A stretch of 64,000 nt of DNA, taken from the NCBI RefSeq assembly GCF_034366785.1, contig NZ_CP112932.1, positions 434,001-498,000 on the forward strand. The letters are read 5' to 3'. This DNA is from Candidatus Trichorickettsia mobilis. Lineage in GTDB: Bacteria; Pseudomonadota; Alphaproteobacteria; Rickettsiales; Rickettsiaceae. The translations under genes were made by a program, and so were the position numbers. Shown here piece by piece: positions 1-9,498 of the stretch. How positions within the stretch are numbered: the stretch's first letter is position 1; each line of letters begins with the position of its first letter. The notes below the pieces were generated by a model, which saw only the letters and a list, made by a program, of their open reading frames with translations, was not told the DNA's origin and ran no database searches.

Positions 1-166
1 TCTCACAGGTAAGACCTGTAAGAACATCAATAATTGAATCCATAATATCTTTTGCATCTGCTTTTTGTACATTACTAAAATTGACTACAGCAATTATTAG
101 CAATACTGACACAATTCTAGATAAGCCGGAATATACAAGTTGAACTAGACCTCTTGCATAACTCAT
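1..166 (-). CDS. virB6: VirB6-like type IV secretion protein, N-terminus only (cut by window edge)
   Basis: An open frame starts at ATG 166 and runs off the left edge after about 55 codons. The translation begins MSYARGLVQLVYSGLSRI, followed by a hydrophobic stretch (about residues 18-31) ending in a signal-peptidase-like KADA, then a segment rich in Asp, Ile and Leu that ends LTGLTCE. Position is the main argument: in Rickettsiales virB6 genes follow virB4 on the same strand, as here. VirB6 is a polytopic inner-membrane channel component. Only the leader is visible, so the family call is inference. No strong ribosome-binding site lies before the ATG. A 576-bp repeat-bearing spacer separates it from virB4. 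Confidence 0.5.
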   Translation of the reverse strand, partial: MSYARGLVQLVYSGLSRIVSVLLIIAVVNFSNVQKADAKDIMDSIIDVLTGLTCE

Positions 167-340
167 AAATAAATGAGAGATTCTTATAAAAAACTGGCTT
201 AAGCACCCTAGTATATATAACAAGGAACACTTATTTAACGACAAAATCAGTTTATACAAGAGATCTATTATATCACGTATTGTCATGACACCTTATAATC
301 CACTATGATTTGCTTCAGGCTTTGCGCCTTAAGCAAGACG

Positions 341-520
341 AATCTTACTTTAATTGACACAGTTCATTGAACCATACGCGCCAAATTAAGGAAATTAAAG
401 TACTATAACTGGATTGCTTCAGCCGTAAATGGTCTCACAATGACAGCGTGAACAAGAGCTCAACTAGCTGTCATTGCTTCGATAAGCGAAGCAATCAGTC
501 AAATTAGCGTGAGTATTCTA
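341..520. repeat. Rearranged copy of the GAGAGTGTT palindromic element, in the virB4-virB6 spacer
   Basis: The gene-free spacer 167-742 contains this repeat. Bases 350-372 read like the right terminal arm of the element after valS (33316-33337, ...GACACAGTTCATTGAAC). Bases 410-440 repeat the internal GGATTGCTTC...TAAATGGTCTCA block of that element. A second inverted pair around TGTCATTGCTTCG / CGAAGCAATCAG follows at 469-497. The order of parts differs from the intact copy, so this is a decayed or rearranged copy. No coding frame is seen in the spacer. Confidence 0.6.
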
Positions 521-742
521 TTTTGTTATTAATATAGTCACCCGAACCATCTCGAGCACACAAGCTCGGGACGACTTCCGGGATAACCGGGATAACTATT
601 TAAAATTCAAAATTATTACACACTAGCTTATTATTCACCACTGACTGGATTATGTTTCTATCTTACAATTGCTTGGATTTTTAACAACATCTCAAGCAAG
701 ACAATTTTTCCTAAAAACTGTAAACCGTAAACGTTCACTATA

Positions 743-3157
743 TCATATTGCTTTTACTTCTTCATAGAATATTGGCAACCATTTTTCTGGATTTTCCCCA
801 TACTCTGCTCGAACTCGATCGAGCAATAATACTGTTTCTGCCCTACCTGATAGTACATTAACTATATTAGTCATACCACTTAAATTAACCTTAGCCACTA
901 CAGCACTTATTCCTTGTTTTATTAAAAAATACCGAGATGCAGGATCGGTAGTTTTAATTAAAATATATTCTCTTTGGCTTAACATAAAAGCACTACGATA
1001 CACATCCGTTGCTTTAAGATTAGGTAAAAATATTTGAGTTGCCGTTTGTTGTATTAAAGTATCACTTATTCTACTTTTTGCAGCATCTTCCACACTCTGC
1101 GTAGCAAAAATAACAAAAGTATTTAATTTTCTCAAAACCTTCAACCAATCTTTGATTTTTGGAGCAAATACCGGGTTATCAATTAATGCCCACGCTTCAT
1201 CAAGTACTATCATTGTTGGGAAACCATCCAGAGAAATATTAATACGATGAAACACATACAATAATACTGGCGATAAACTGATAGTATCTTTCAATAATTC
1301 AGCCATTTCAAAACCAAAAACTCTAGCTTTAGCTAAATCAATATTATCTTCCTCATTATCAAATATTTTTGCATGCGACCCCTTGCTGTGCCACATAGCA
1401 ATTCTACCGGCTAAAGTACCTGGTCCATCAATACCTAAAAAAGGAACTATATTGCGCAATCTTCGATCTTTTCTGTTTAATCGATAATTGCCGTCTAACG
1501 CTTGAGTTAATAATTTAATATCTTCAGCAGAAATAGTTTCTCCATTAGTGGTTACCAATATTTTTAACCAATCTAATAAAAATGACCTATTTTCTCCATT
1601 ATCCGGCAATTGCAATGGATTAAAATTACATTGCTTACCAGGATCTATAACAGTATAAATACCAGCAAGTGCACGAATAAAAATTTCAGCCCCACGATCT
1701 TTATCAAAAAAGAACATACGTGGCTTAAATTTCTGTGCTTGCGCGCATAGAAAATTCATTAATACAGTTTTACCAGCTCCAGTAGGACCAATAATCAAGG
1801 TATGACCAACATCTCTCACATGAAAATTAAAATAAAAAGGGGTGCCAGAAGTAGTGTCAAGAATAGTTACATGTTCTCCCCAATGATTACCAGACATTTT
1901 ACCAATCGGGTAATTATGCATCGAGGCAAACCCTGACATATTAAGTGTATTGATAGTAGATTTTCTAATTATATAATCTATATTACCAGGCAGCTGCCCC
2001 CAATAGCTAGGCTCGACATTTACTTTTTCACGTACTGGTTGTAAGCCACAGTTAGATAATTCTACTGATGCCATAGATAATGCATTTTCTAAGGCTTTCA
2101 AATTATCATCTATACATAGAACAGAAAAATGATGTTCACCGAAACCAATATCTCCACTCATAGCCATATCAAGCGCTTGTGAGATCTCGGCAATTTGAGA
2201 TACTGCTTTATCTTGAGCCTGAATCATTCGATTTTGTTGCAATGTCATCGCATTAATTGCTACAGTTCTGTTAGAAAATACAAAACTTTGAGTCATAATA
2301 AATTCAAAAGGCATTTGCAAAAAACCATCAAACATCCCAGCTGAAGTACTAGGACCATATTCCAATATACTGACTATACCAGCATATTTTCGTCCACTTG
2401 CTCCTCGCGCTTCAATTGAACGAGATCCAAAAAATAACCTGTGAGTTGGTATATATTGGTCAATTTGTCCTCGTGGAACAATCATTGGCATTGATTGACC
2501 ACAATTTACTAAAGTCCCCAAAAAGCCTAAAATTTCACAATTATAACCACTATTAGATTTTTCAACCCCCAGTAATTTTGCATCGTAATCTCTAAACGTA
2601 TTTAAAACTCTTGTACTCATTTCTTGGAGACTTTCTTTCATCTCCCTCATATCACTTTCCCAAGCTGATTTATTGGAACTCTGTTGTAACTTTTTTAACA
2701 AATGCTCTACTATAGCAGCACCAGCTGTATCTGGCTTATATAAAATACTAATATATAATTCGTTAAAAAACGAAGCAGCACCGGAGTGTTTCTTTCTCCA
2801 TTCATTAGATAAATATGTAATAAAATCGTTTGGTACTTTTATAGTAGGATCAATACTATAATGCTGTTTACTTACTACTGGTTTTCGTCTCCTAACCGTA
2901 TGAAAATATAGAATAATATTACCTGAGGCCATTGTCTTTAGTAATGAATTTCTCATATTTTTTCTGATATCTAAATCATCATCATCAGCAGTCTCAAATG
3001 AAAAACCACTAACCTTTATCACCTGAAGTAATTCATTTTTCTTAGTCAAAATAGTATTACTATCCCAATGGCACTTATAAGGAATAAAATGCGACACTGG
3101 CTTTTCTCGACGTGCTTTAGATTCTTTTGCGGCAGTAGTTTTAAATAATTTAATCAC
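743..3157 (-). CDS. virB4: Type IV secretion ATPase VirB4
   Basis: 804 residues, the usual length of VirB4/TrbE ATPases. The protein sits at the inner-membrane cytoplasmic face and powers pilus or channel assembly and substrate passage. The Walker A motif GPTGAGKT lies at residues 457-464 and Walker B, VLDEAW, has its acidic pair at 653-654. A conserved FATQS motif follows about 30 residues later. The N-terminal half has the VirB4 CagE-type domain. It follows virB3 on the same strand after a 126-bp gap and precedes a virB6-like gene, the rickettsial vir order. Rickettsiales often carry a second virB4 elsewhere; none lies in this window. The start ATG is the only one upstream of conserved sequence. 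Confidence 0.97.
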   Translation of the reverse strand: MIKLFKTTAAKESKARREKPVSHFIPYKCHWDSNTILTKKNELLQVIKVSGFSFETADDDDLDIRKNMRNSLLKTMASGNIILYFHTVRRRKPVVSKQHYSIDPTIKVPNDFITYLSNEWRKKHSGAASFFNELYISILYKPDTAGAAIVEHLLKKLQQSSNKSAWESDMREMKESLQEMSTRVLNTFRDYDAKLLGVEKSNSGYNCEILGFLGTLVNCGQSMPMIVPRGQIDQYIPTHRLFFGSRSIEARGASGRKYAGIVSILEYGPSTSAGMFDGFLQMPFEFIMTQSFVFSNRTVAINAMTLQQNRMIQAQDKAVSQIAEISQALDMAMSGDIGFGEHHFSVLCIDDNLKALENALSMASVELSNCGLQPVREKVNVEPSYWGQLPGNIDYIIRKSTINTLNMSGFASMHNYPIGKMSGNHWGEHVTILDTTSGTPFYFNFHVRDVGHTLIIGPTGAGKTVLMNFLCAQAQKFKPRMFFFDKDRGAEIFIRALAGIYTVIDPGKQCNFNPLQLPDNGENRSFLLDWLKILVTTNGETISAEDIKLLTQALDGNYRLNRKDRRLRNIVPFLGIDGPGTLAGRIAMWHSKGSHAKIFDNEEDNIDLAKARVFGFEMAELLKDTISLSPVLLYVFHRINISLDGFPTMIVLDEAWALIDNPVFAPKIKDWLKVLRKLNTFVIFATQSVEDAAKSRISDTLIQQTATQIFLPNLKATDVYRSAFMLSQREYILIKTTDPASRYFLIKQGISAVVAKVNLSGMTNIVNVLSGRAETVLLLDRVRAEYGENPEKWLPIFYEEVKAI

Positions 3158-3283
3158 TAAAAAATACCATTTAACAAAAATGCTGACTTCCGTAGCCTAT
3201 AAATTTTATGAACTATGTTGAGCTGACATAATTATTTTTCTCATATCAAAAACCCCAGCTATTCCAAGACAAATATCTCAATC

Positions 3284-3571
3284 TCAAATACTATATGAAT
3301 TTGCGCCATAAAAAGATTTATTAGGGCATTGATTACATTTACTACCTTTATTTAAGTAAAGCTCCATAAATCTTGGTTCTTTAAAACACAATAAATACCC
3401 TACCAAATGAACTGCACCAGCAATAAAAATAATACCTATACCAGAAGTTTGAATAAATGCTCCAACTGAAATCATCATATTCAACATCGCAAATTGGATA
3501 CTGACACCAAATATCATTGTAGGTCTAGTTAATCCTACAAACAATGGATCTGATACTAATTGTCCAGACAT
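3284..3571 (-). CDS. virB3: Type IV secretion protein VirB3
   Basis: 95 residues, matching the small VirB3 inner-membrane protein that partners VirB4. The N-terminus (DPLFVGLTRPTMIFGV) is the typical family signature, followed by two membrane segments at about 20-40 and 45-62 and a short cytoplasmic tail. The tail has an uncommon CNQC pair near residue 79. It is the first vir gene on this strand in the window, so a promoter is expected in the AT-rich 3572-3833 gap shared with the divergent gene at 3834. Confidence 0.93.
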   Translation of the reverse strand: MSGQLVSDPLFVGLTRPTMIFGVSIQFAMLNMMISVGAFIQTSGIGIIFIAGAVHLVGYLLCFKEPRFMELYLNKGSKCNQCPNKSFYGANSYSI

Positions 3572-3833
3572 CTCTACCTTCTAAACTATTTTATAATTAA
3601 TGCTATAGTAATTGAAAATATAATGATAAATCAAAACTATAATACTAGCAATGCTATAGGTTTTTCTGATGCGATACATATCAACATCAAAATAACTTAA
3701 AAATTATAGAAAAATCGAAAAAATTAAAAGAACAAACAAAAATTTAGATATTTATATCAAAAAAGTTAATTATTATTAATTTAATTATTGCCTTATAAAG
3801 TTAATTTTGCTAACATTTGTTTTATAATTATGC

Positions 3834-4940
3834 ATGTATATCATTATGAAACAAATATATTTCCCAGAATTAAATCAGCTGCATAGTAATATTACTATTG
3901 TACAATTACAACAAAAACCAAGTAATAAAGAAGAAGAAAGTGCTGTACAATTAGATCTTTCAGTACTAGCTCAAGAAAAACTAGAATCTTTAAAAAATGC
4001 ACAACTAGAACTAACTGGAGACGATTATACGAAAGTTGTAAATGATTTTATACAAGAACATAACGGTATGCATCCTAACAGCGCAAGTGAGAATATCATA
4101 TTCAAAAAAAATAATAACAAATACAACTGGAAATTTGAATATGCTGGAGTACCGTTTGATTCAGAAAAAGGGATAATAAAATTAGTAGAAAATAACAACA
4201 ATAAGGTAATGAAATATCAGTATCTATGTGATGAAGTAACTTATTGTCAGTTTACATTGGAAGCTATTAATGATAATCAAAATTTTATCGAATTGCCAAA
4301 AGAAGAAAAAGCTAATGAAGTAGCAATAGAGCAACCACTTGCAATAGTCAAGAAAGGAAATATTGCTTATTTTAAACAACAATTTGGTATGTATCCACCA
4401 CCAGTACAGCAGAGATTCAAAAATGATAAATTAGTAATATGTACTCTTGGACCTATTAACATTAATAGTGAGATAGACTTTCCTGGTAATGACCATAATA
4501 AAAAGGAAACTTCTGCTACTACAATAATAAATTATTTATTATACAAAAATGACGATATTACTAACTTGATAAATCAAGAAAATTTACTATGGGTTATGGA
4601 TAAGAATGGTAAATTATATACGTCTACTACAGAAAATGGAATGCATCATAGTTATTTCTTAAAGACAGAAGGATATGGTAAGCCAGTAGCTTGTGGTGGA
4701 CATATGTCGATAAAAAATGGTAAAGTTACGATGTTAAATGACGGCAGTGGACACTACACACCAAATTCTGATCAATTATTATTAGCAGCACATTTTTTAT
4801 ACAAACAAGGAGTGTTAGATGAGAATGTAATAGTTAACGTAGGAAGCTGGGATAAGAATAATAGAAGAAGTTATAATCTAGCAGACATTGCCCAAATTAA
4901 TACTCAAGATATCTTAGGAAAATACTCGGAGTTAGTATAA
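3834..4940 (+). CDS. Orphan protein with IQM-like C-terminal module (candidate effector)
   Basis: 368 residues with no signal peptide or membrane segment, Asn/Lys/Glu-rich. I know no named bacterial family for it. Residues 250-320 contain the spaced pattern W-V-x-D...LY...HHS-x-FL...G-x-PVA-x-x-G...NG...SGHY-x-P. This resembles the conserved block of plant IQM calmodulin-binding proteins (HSSFLAGG...AAG...NG...SGHYRPT); similar blocks occur, to my recollection, in some bacterial proteins. It is divergent from virB3, so secretion by the type IV system is a reasonable guess but unproven. A TATAAT at 3823-3828 lies so close to ATG 3834 that translation may start at the second ATG, 3846. No downstream partner gene. 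Confidence 0.8.
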   Translation: MYIIMKQIYFPELNQLHSNITIVQLQQKPSNKEEESAVQLDLSVLAQEKLESLKNAQLELTGDDYTKVVNDFIQEHNGMHPNSASENIIFKKNNNKYNWKFEYAGVPFDSEKGIIKLVENNNNKVMKYQYLCDEVTYCQFTLEAINDNQNFIELPKEEKANEVAIEQPLAIVKKGNIAYFKQQFGMYPPPVQQRFKNDKLVICTLGPININSEIDFPGNDHNKKETSATTIINYLLYKNDDITNLINQENLLWVMDKNGKLYTSTTENGMHHSYFLKTEGYGKPVACGGHMSIKNGKVTMLNDGSGHYTPNSDQLLLAAHFLYKQGVLDENVIVNVGSWDKNNRRSYNLADIAQINTQDILGKYSELV

Positions 4941-5056
4941 AAAATTTAAACTTATTACAAAAGTAGTAGTTAGAAAAAATATTAAGTAATTTGTTGGTGT
5001 TCATGAATTTTGAGTTTGAATGTTAGTATACTCTTAAACCATTACTATATGTCATT

Positions 5057-5216
5057 AGGCTTCTCTAAGAGGCTGTCTTGAAAGTAGATCTAAGTGGTAA
5101 TTTTGCTCACTCAAAACTTGCCTCCACTCCGCAACAAACAAGAGACTGCTTGCGGTGCTCGTCAGTAACCAGCTCACTGACCGGCGCTATATTTCTGAGT
5201 TTGTGAGAGAAGCCTT
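5057..5216. repeat. Palindromic element with 10-bp perfect arms
   Basis: AGGCTTCTCT at 5057-5066 is the exact inverse of AGAGAAGCCT at 5207-5216, giving a 160-bp inverted-repeat unit between the orphan gene and rpsT. Inside, 5096-5123 carries the motif GGTAATTTTG...CAAAACTTGCC, which recurs at 5336-5362, 5854-5877, 6131-6154 and 15504-15526. The gap 4941-5454 shows no coding frame; the rest of it (5217-5454) is AT-rich with the second motif copy. Confidence 0.6.
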
Positions 5217-5454
5217 ATAAGACACGGCCAAAGTAACCTAAAAAAATTTCGTAAAGCTTTAATTTACTATAATTGCTACACTTTATCAGCGCGAGAACCA
5301 AACTCGAAGCAATCGAGAAAAGCCAACATATAAAAGGTAATTTTGTGGTCAAAACTTGCCTTCTTACGCTCCGAAATAACCAAATGTATACTCGATACCC
5401 GATTTCGTTTTTGTTTAAAAAATTTCTCTATAATATATTCTGATCTGATAAGCT

Positions 5455-5718
5455 CTAAGACATATTTTTTACTTTTTGTGCAAGCCTACTAATCTTTCTA
5501 GAAGCGGTATTTAACTTAAGCACCCTTTTTGTAACACCTCGCATAACCTCAGACTGCGCAATTATTAAAGCATCCCTCGCTTCTTGCTGCGATCCAGCAG
5601 CAATTGCCTGAGATACTTTTTTAATATAAGTCCTGATACGACTAATTCTACTTTTATTAATTAAAGTTTTTTTAATTGTTTGTCTTAATGCTTTTTTTGC
5701 CGAAGAATGATTTGCCAT
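5455..5718 (-). CDS. rpsT: 30S ribosomal protein S20
   Basis: 87 residues, the normal size. It begins [13 protein letters not shown] and is dominated by Lys/Arg-rich helices, as expected for S20, a primary 16S rRNA binder at the base of the small subunit. It stands alone, separated from rplQ by 573 bp and from the plus-strand orphan gene by 514 bp, so it likely has its own promoter in 5719-5950. It is not part of the ribosomal cluster in other bacteria either. Confidence 0.97.
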   Translation of the reverse strand: MANHSSAKKALRQTIKKTLINKSRISRIRTYIKKVSQAIAAGSQQEARDALIIAQSEVMRGVTKRVLKLNTASRKISRLAQKVKNMS

Positions 5719-5951
5719 ATTGAATAATTATCTCATAAACTAAATTAGTAAACTAGTAGTAGACATTGCATAAGAAATTTTATAGAACCTAGCACTACCA
5801 TGACTTTCTTGTGGTATAAAATCTCATTAAACCTCTTCTGAAACTTTATTCGCGGTAATTTTATCGTTGAAACTTGTTTGGCCTCCTCAAATATATCAAA
5901 TATTCTATAGTGTTCAACTATATTTCTCTTAAAAATTTCTCATTAAGAGCC

Positions 5952-6115
5952 CTAGGCTCTGTGAACAAAAATTTTAATGGGTTTATTTGTGCATTTTTTG
6001 TCTACAAAATAACAAAAATTTTTTAAAATAGTTTACTGTTTCTGCAAATTTTTATTATTTTTTGACTAAAATTCACTATAAATAATCTCCATAAAATTTT
6101 GTTCACAGAACCTAG
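5952..6115. repeat. 164-bp inverted-repeat element between rpsT and rplQ
   Basis: CTAGGCTCTGTGAACAAAAATTTT at its left end is mirrored by AAAATTTTGTTCACAGAACCTAG at the right end (6093-6115), near-perfect terminal inverted repeats of about 23 bp. The termini can be read as GG(C/T)TCTGTGAAC flanked by TA on both sides, which would fit a 2-bp TA target duplication, but this is too short to prove. No frame inside encodes a transposase, so it is a miniature element or a remnant. The gap 5719-6291 shows no gene. Confidence 0.65.
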
Positions 6116-6291
6116 ATTAGTATATCTAAGAGGCAATTTTGTTGTCAAAACTCATCTTTATTTTGAAACAAACTAAAAGGCTGCGTGCAGCGCTCACTTT
6201 TGCTTTTATCTAAAAAATTTCTCTCTTATATCTACTGATCTGGCAGGTTATAAAAATTTTTTTATTTATTTACAGTTATGCAAAAAGTCTA

Positions 6292-6711
6292 TTATATTTT
6301 TGATTCAGATGATTCTTGCTTAACAACATTGAGCACGCTCCCTTTAGCGCTGATATCACGGTCAACAAATTCTATATAAGCTACAGGAGCCATATCGCCA
6401 TACCTAAAGCCTGCCTTAATTATTCTTATATACCCCCCAGGACGAGCATTATATCTTTTTCCTAATACTCCAATTAATTTTTCTGCCGCAACCTTGTCCT
6501 TTATTTTTGCAATAATTTTTCTTCTAGTCGCTAAATCAGATTTTTTTGCATTTGTAACTAATTTTTCAACATAAGGGCGCAATTCTTTTGCTTTTGGTAA
6601 AGTTGTTTTTATTTGCTCATTCATTACAAGTGCAACAGCCATATTTGCCAACATAGCTTGCCTATGACTACTTGTCCTGTTTAATTTCCTGCCTTTGATT
6701 TTATGATACAT
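6292..6711 (-). CDS. rplQ: 50S ribosomal protein L17
   Basis: 139 residues, slightly longer than the 127-residue E. coli protein because of a C-terminal tail. The start [20 protein letters not shown] is the typical L17 N-terminus (MRH...GRKLNR). L17 binds 23S rRNA near the exit tunnel. It is the last gene of the block and follows rpoA after 197 bp, as in most bacteria though with a wider gap. The spacer 6712-6908 carries a stretch near 6833-6863 that resembles 10900-10930 in the secY-rplO gap. Confidence 0.96.
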   Translation of the reverse strand: MYHKIKGRKLNRTSSHRQAMLANMAVALVMNEQIKTTLPKAKELRPYVEKLVTNAKKSDLATRRKIIAKIKDKVAAEKLIGVLGKRYNARPGGYIRIIKAGFRYGDMAPVAYIEFVDRDISAKGSVLNVVKQESSESKI

Positions 6712-6908
6712 CTCTTAATATACTCCGTGTGGATAAAAAGTTGACTGGTGTTGATCAATTTTAAAAAACTATAAATCTCGAAGTAGAGTTATATAAACAA
6801 CTTAAAGCACGAAATACTTACAAAGTTTCTGGAACGACAACGCTAATTCTTCAAGTTAAACTTCGTCTACCACCTCCTCATTTAGCAGAGGTATGCATAT
6901 AGCTTAAA

Positions 6909-7916
6909 TTAATATGGATCCTCATAACGCTTTGATAAATCTTCAAGATTTTCTGGTGGCCACCCTAGTACCGACATACCAAACTTCAAACCAAAACTAG
7001 ATAATATTTCTTTTATTTCATTTAAAGATTTACGACCAAAATTCTGTGTTTTAAGCATTTCAGCTTCAGTTTTAATCACAAGATCACCAATATATACTAT
7101 ATTATCATTCTTAAGACAATTTTGAGATCTTACCGATAGCTCTAATTCGTCAACTTTTTTCAATAATACTGGGTTAAATGGTAGTTCCTCTAATTTATCA
7201 TGCTTTTCTTCTTCCTCTTCTTCAAACATAATAAATAACTGCAGCTGGTCTTGCAATATTCTTGCCGCTAAAGCAACCGCCATTTCAGGTGATACAACAC
7301 CATTAGTTTCAACTGTCATCACTAATCTATCATAATCAGTAACTTGACCTATACGTGTATCTTCAACTTTATATGCTACTTTTCTTACAGGACTAAATAG
7401 TGCATCTATAGGTATTACTCCTATCGCCAAATCTTTATCTCTATTAGCTGGAATATACCCTTTACCAGTTTCACATGTAAATTCTGCTTCCAATTGCGCC
7501 CCTTTTGCTAGAGTACAAATAACATGATTAGCAGCCAGCACTTCAACATCATGCCCTGTATCAATCATACCAGCAGTAACCACACATGGCCCTGTAACAT
7601 TAAGTCTTAATATTTTTCGATCAGCAGTATGCATTCTTATAGCAATAGACTTTAGATTCAATGCTATATCTACTAAATCTTCTTTTACTCCTGGTATCGC
7701 AGAAAACTCATGCACCACCCCAGGAATCTTTATTGAAGTTATTGCTGCCCCTTGTAAAGACGACAATAATATTCTACGCAAAGCATTACCAATAGTTAAC
7801 CCAAATCCTCGCTCTAATGGTTCAACTATAATTTTCGCTATATTATTACTTGAACTATCATAAATTAGCTTAGCTGGCTTTATTAACGATACCCAATTCT
7901 TATTAATTGATAACAT
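6909..7916 (-). CDS. rpoA: RNA polymerase alpha subunit
   Basis: 335 residues (E. coli 329). The N-terminal domain (about 1-235) has the alpha dimer signatures [20 protein letters not shown] near residues 34-53 and binds beta and beta prime. A linker with six consecutive acidic residues (EEEEEE, about 227-240) leads to the C-terminal domain (about 250-325), whose helix-hairpin-helix part contains [18 protein letters not shown] and would contact UP elements and activators. It lies between rpsK (19 bp upstream) and rplQ, the standard alpha operon position. Confidence 0.98.
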   Translation of the reverse strand: MLSINKNWVSLIKPAKLIYDSSSNNIAKIIVEPLERGFGLTIGNALRRILLSSLQGAAITSIKIPGVVHEFSAIPGVKEDLVDIALNLKSIAIRMHTADRKILRLNVTGPCVVTAGMIDTGHDVEVLAANHVICTLAKGAQLEAEFTCETGKGYIPANRDKDLAIGVIPIDALFSPVRKVAYKVEDTRIGQVTDYDRLVMTVETNGVVSPEMAVALAARILQDQLQLFIMFEEEEEEKHDKLEELPFNPVLLKKVDELELSVRSQNCLKNDNIVYIGDLVIKTEAEMLKTQNFGRKSLNEIKEILSSFGLKFGMSVLGWPPENLEDLSKRYEDPY

Positions 7917-7934
7917 TTATATTCCCTCTAAACC

Positions 7935-8321
7935 TTATACTCTTCTTCTTTTAGGTGGCCTACAACCATTATGAGCTACAGGCGAAACATCTATAATTGA
8001 TGTCACAATAAAATTTTGTCCAAACACCGCACGCATTGCAGATTCTCTTTGCGCACCAGCTCCCTGTACTCTTATAGATACAGTTTTAACTCCGTGCTCT
8101 TTTGCATCTTCAGACGCTTTATTTACTGTAACTTGAGCTGCATAAGGCGTTGCTTTCTTAGCACCCTTAAATCCATGACCACCAGCTGTGGAAGCAGCAA
8201 TAGCATTGCCCTGAACGTCCGTAAAAGTAACTATAGTATTATTAAAAGTAGCTTTAATATATACTACCCCAAGCGTAATATTCTTTTTTTTCTTTTTTAT
8301 TTTATTAGTACTTACACTCAT
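7935..8321 (-). CDS. rpsK: 30S ribosomal protein S11
   Basis: 128 residues, normal length. It has the S11 core [18 protein letters not shown] followed by [17 protein letters not shown], and the conserved C-terminus [12 protein letters not shown]. It forms part of the platform of the 30S subunit. Its N-terminus is Lys-rich (KKKKKN). Spaced 97 bp from rpsM and 18 bp from rpoA. Confidence 0.98.
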   Translation of the reverse strand: MSVSTNKIKKKKKNITLGVVYIKATFNNTIVTFTDVQGNAIAASTAGGHGFKGAKKATPYAAQVTVNKASEDAKEHGVKTVSIRVQGAGAQRESAMRAVFGQNFIVTSIIDVSPVAHNGCRPPKRRRV

Positions 8322-8418
8322 GTTTTATCTCTAAACTTAATCTTTTATTTTTAGCTTTACAAAGATTTTTCTGTAACCAACAGAGTTATATCATCTTTAC
8401 TCAAACCTAGATAGTTGT

Positions 8419-8796
8419 TTATTTAGTCACCTTTTTCTTACCAGCAATTGCTATGGCTTTCCCTTTTCTAGTACGTGCGTTAGAATGGGTATTTTGCCCT
8501 CTAACTGGCAACTTTCTAATATGCCGCATTCCCTGATAACATCTAATATCCTTTTTTTTCTTAATGTTTAAATTAATTTCTCGACGTAAATCACCTTCTA
8601 CTTTACATTTTTTTTCAATAATATTACGCAAAGTGATCAATTCCTGATCATCTAGCTCTTTTACTCTTTTACTTTCTGATATTCCCGCTTCTGCACAAAT
8701 CATTTTTGCAGAAGTGCTACCTATCCCATATATATAAGTTAAACTTATTACCAAACGTTTGTTTGCAGGAATATTAACATTTGCAATTCTTGCCAC
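8419..8796 (-). CDS. rpsM: 30S ribosomal protein S13
   Basis: 125 residues. It starts [21 protein letters not shown] and contains the helix-two-turn-helix with YGIGSTSA and the conserved basic C-terminal tail ([16 protein letters not shown]), which reaches the P-site tRNA. It follows adk by 72 bp, the order secY-adk-rpsM known from Rickettsia and other alphaproteobacteria. Confidence 0.98.
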   Translation of the reverse strand: MARIANVNIPANKRLVISLTYIYGIGSTSAKMICAEAGISESKRVKELDDQELITLRNIIEKKCKVEGDLRREINLNIKKKKDIRCYQGMRHIRKLPVRGQNTHSNARTRKGKAIAIAGKKKVTK

Positions 8797-8868
8797 ATCA
8801 GCTCCTAAAAATTAGTAATTAAATTAAAAAAGAATAATATAAAAAAGCTCAGCAAAGTCAAACTGTTT

Positions 8869-9498
8869 TTATAACAAACTTAATAAAGTAGACGATATTT
8901 GATCTTGACCAAGATTCGCATCAACTGTTAATAATTTGTTACAATCACGATAATATTGAATCATAGGTTGCGTTTCTATTTTATACTCTTGCATTCTTTT
9001 ATTAATTGTGATTTCGTCATCATCAGTTCTATGTATAAATTTATTAGAACCACAAATATCACAAATATCTGCAACTTTTGGCTGGGCATAATATTTATTG
9101 TAAGTTTTAAGACAAACTGCACAACTAAATCGACCTAAGATTCTTTGCTTTGCTATAGTCTCACTAACCTCAAAATAGATTGCTTTTACCTCATTAACTA
9201 TCTTGCTGTCTAAAAATTTTGCCTGAGCTAAATTACGAGGATACCCATCTAAAATACAATTATCTTGATACTCGTCCATTAGCAAAAATTTATAAACTAT
9301 CTTATTTACTAAGTCAGTGGGTACCAGCTTCCCCTGAGAACTATAATCATTCATTAATTTTCCTTCTGGCTCTTGTTTTTCAATAATACTTCTAAACATA
9401 TCACCAGTCGACAAATAAGATAAATGAAGTTTTTTTGCCAAAAACTGTCCTTGAGTACCTTTACCAGCGCCAGGAGCTCCTATCAATACAATGAACAC
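8869..9498 (-). CDS. adk: Adenylate kinase with zinc-binding lid
   Basis: 209 residues. It interconverts ATP, AMP and ADP in the cytoplasm. The P-loop GAPGAGKG is at residues 7-14. The lid carries Cys126, Cys129, Cys146 and Cys149, a complete four-Cys set, so this is the zinc-binding lid type rather than the Cys-free E. coli type. The start codon is GTG, sharing one base with the TAG stop of secY, which indicates translational coupling. The position between secY and rpsM is the classical one. Confidence 0.97.
   Translation of the reverse strand: MFIVLIGAPGAGKGTQGQFLAKKLHLSYLSTGDMFRSIIEKQEPEGKLMNDYSSQGKLVPTDLVNKIVYKFLLMDEYQDNCILDGYPRNLAQAKFLDSKIVNEVKAIYFEVSETIAKQRILGRFSCAVCLKTYNKYYAQPKVADICDICGSNKFIHRTDDDEITINKRMQEYKIETQPMIQYYRDCNKLLTVDANLGQDQISSTLLSLL

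Noticed and set aside
8016-8354. 112-codon plus-strand frame opposite rpsK
   Set aside because: Antisense shadow of a conserved ribosomal protein gene, with no start signal.
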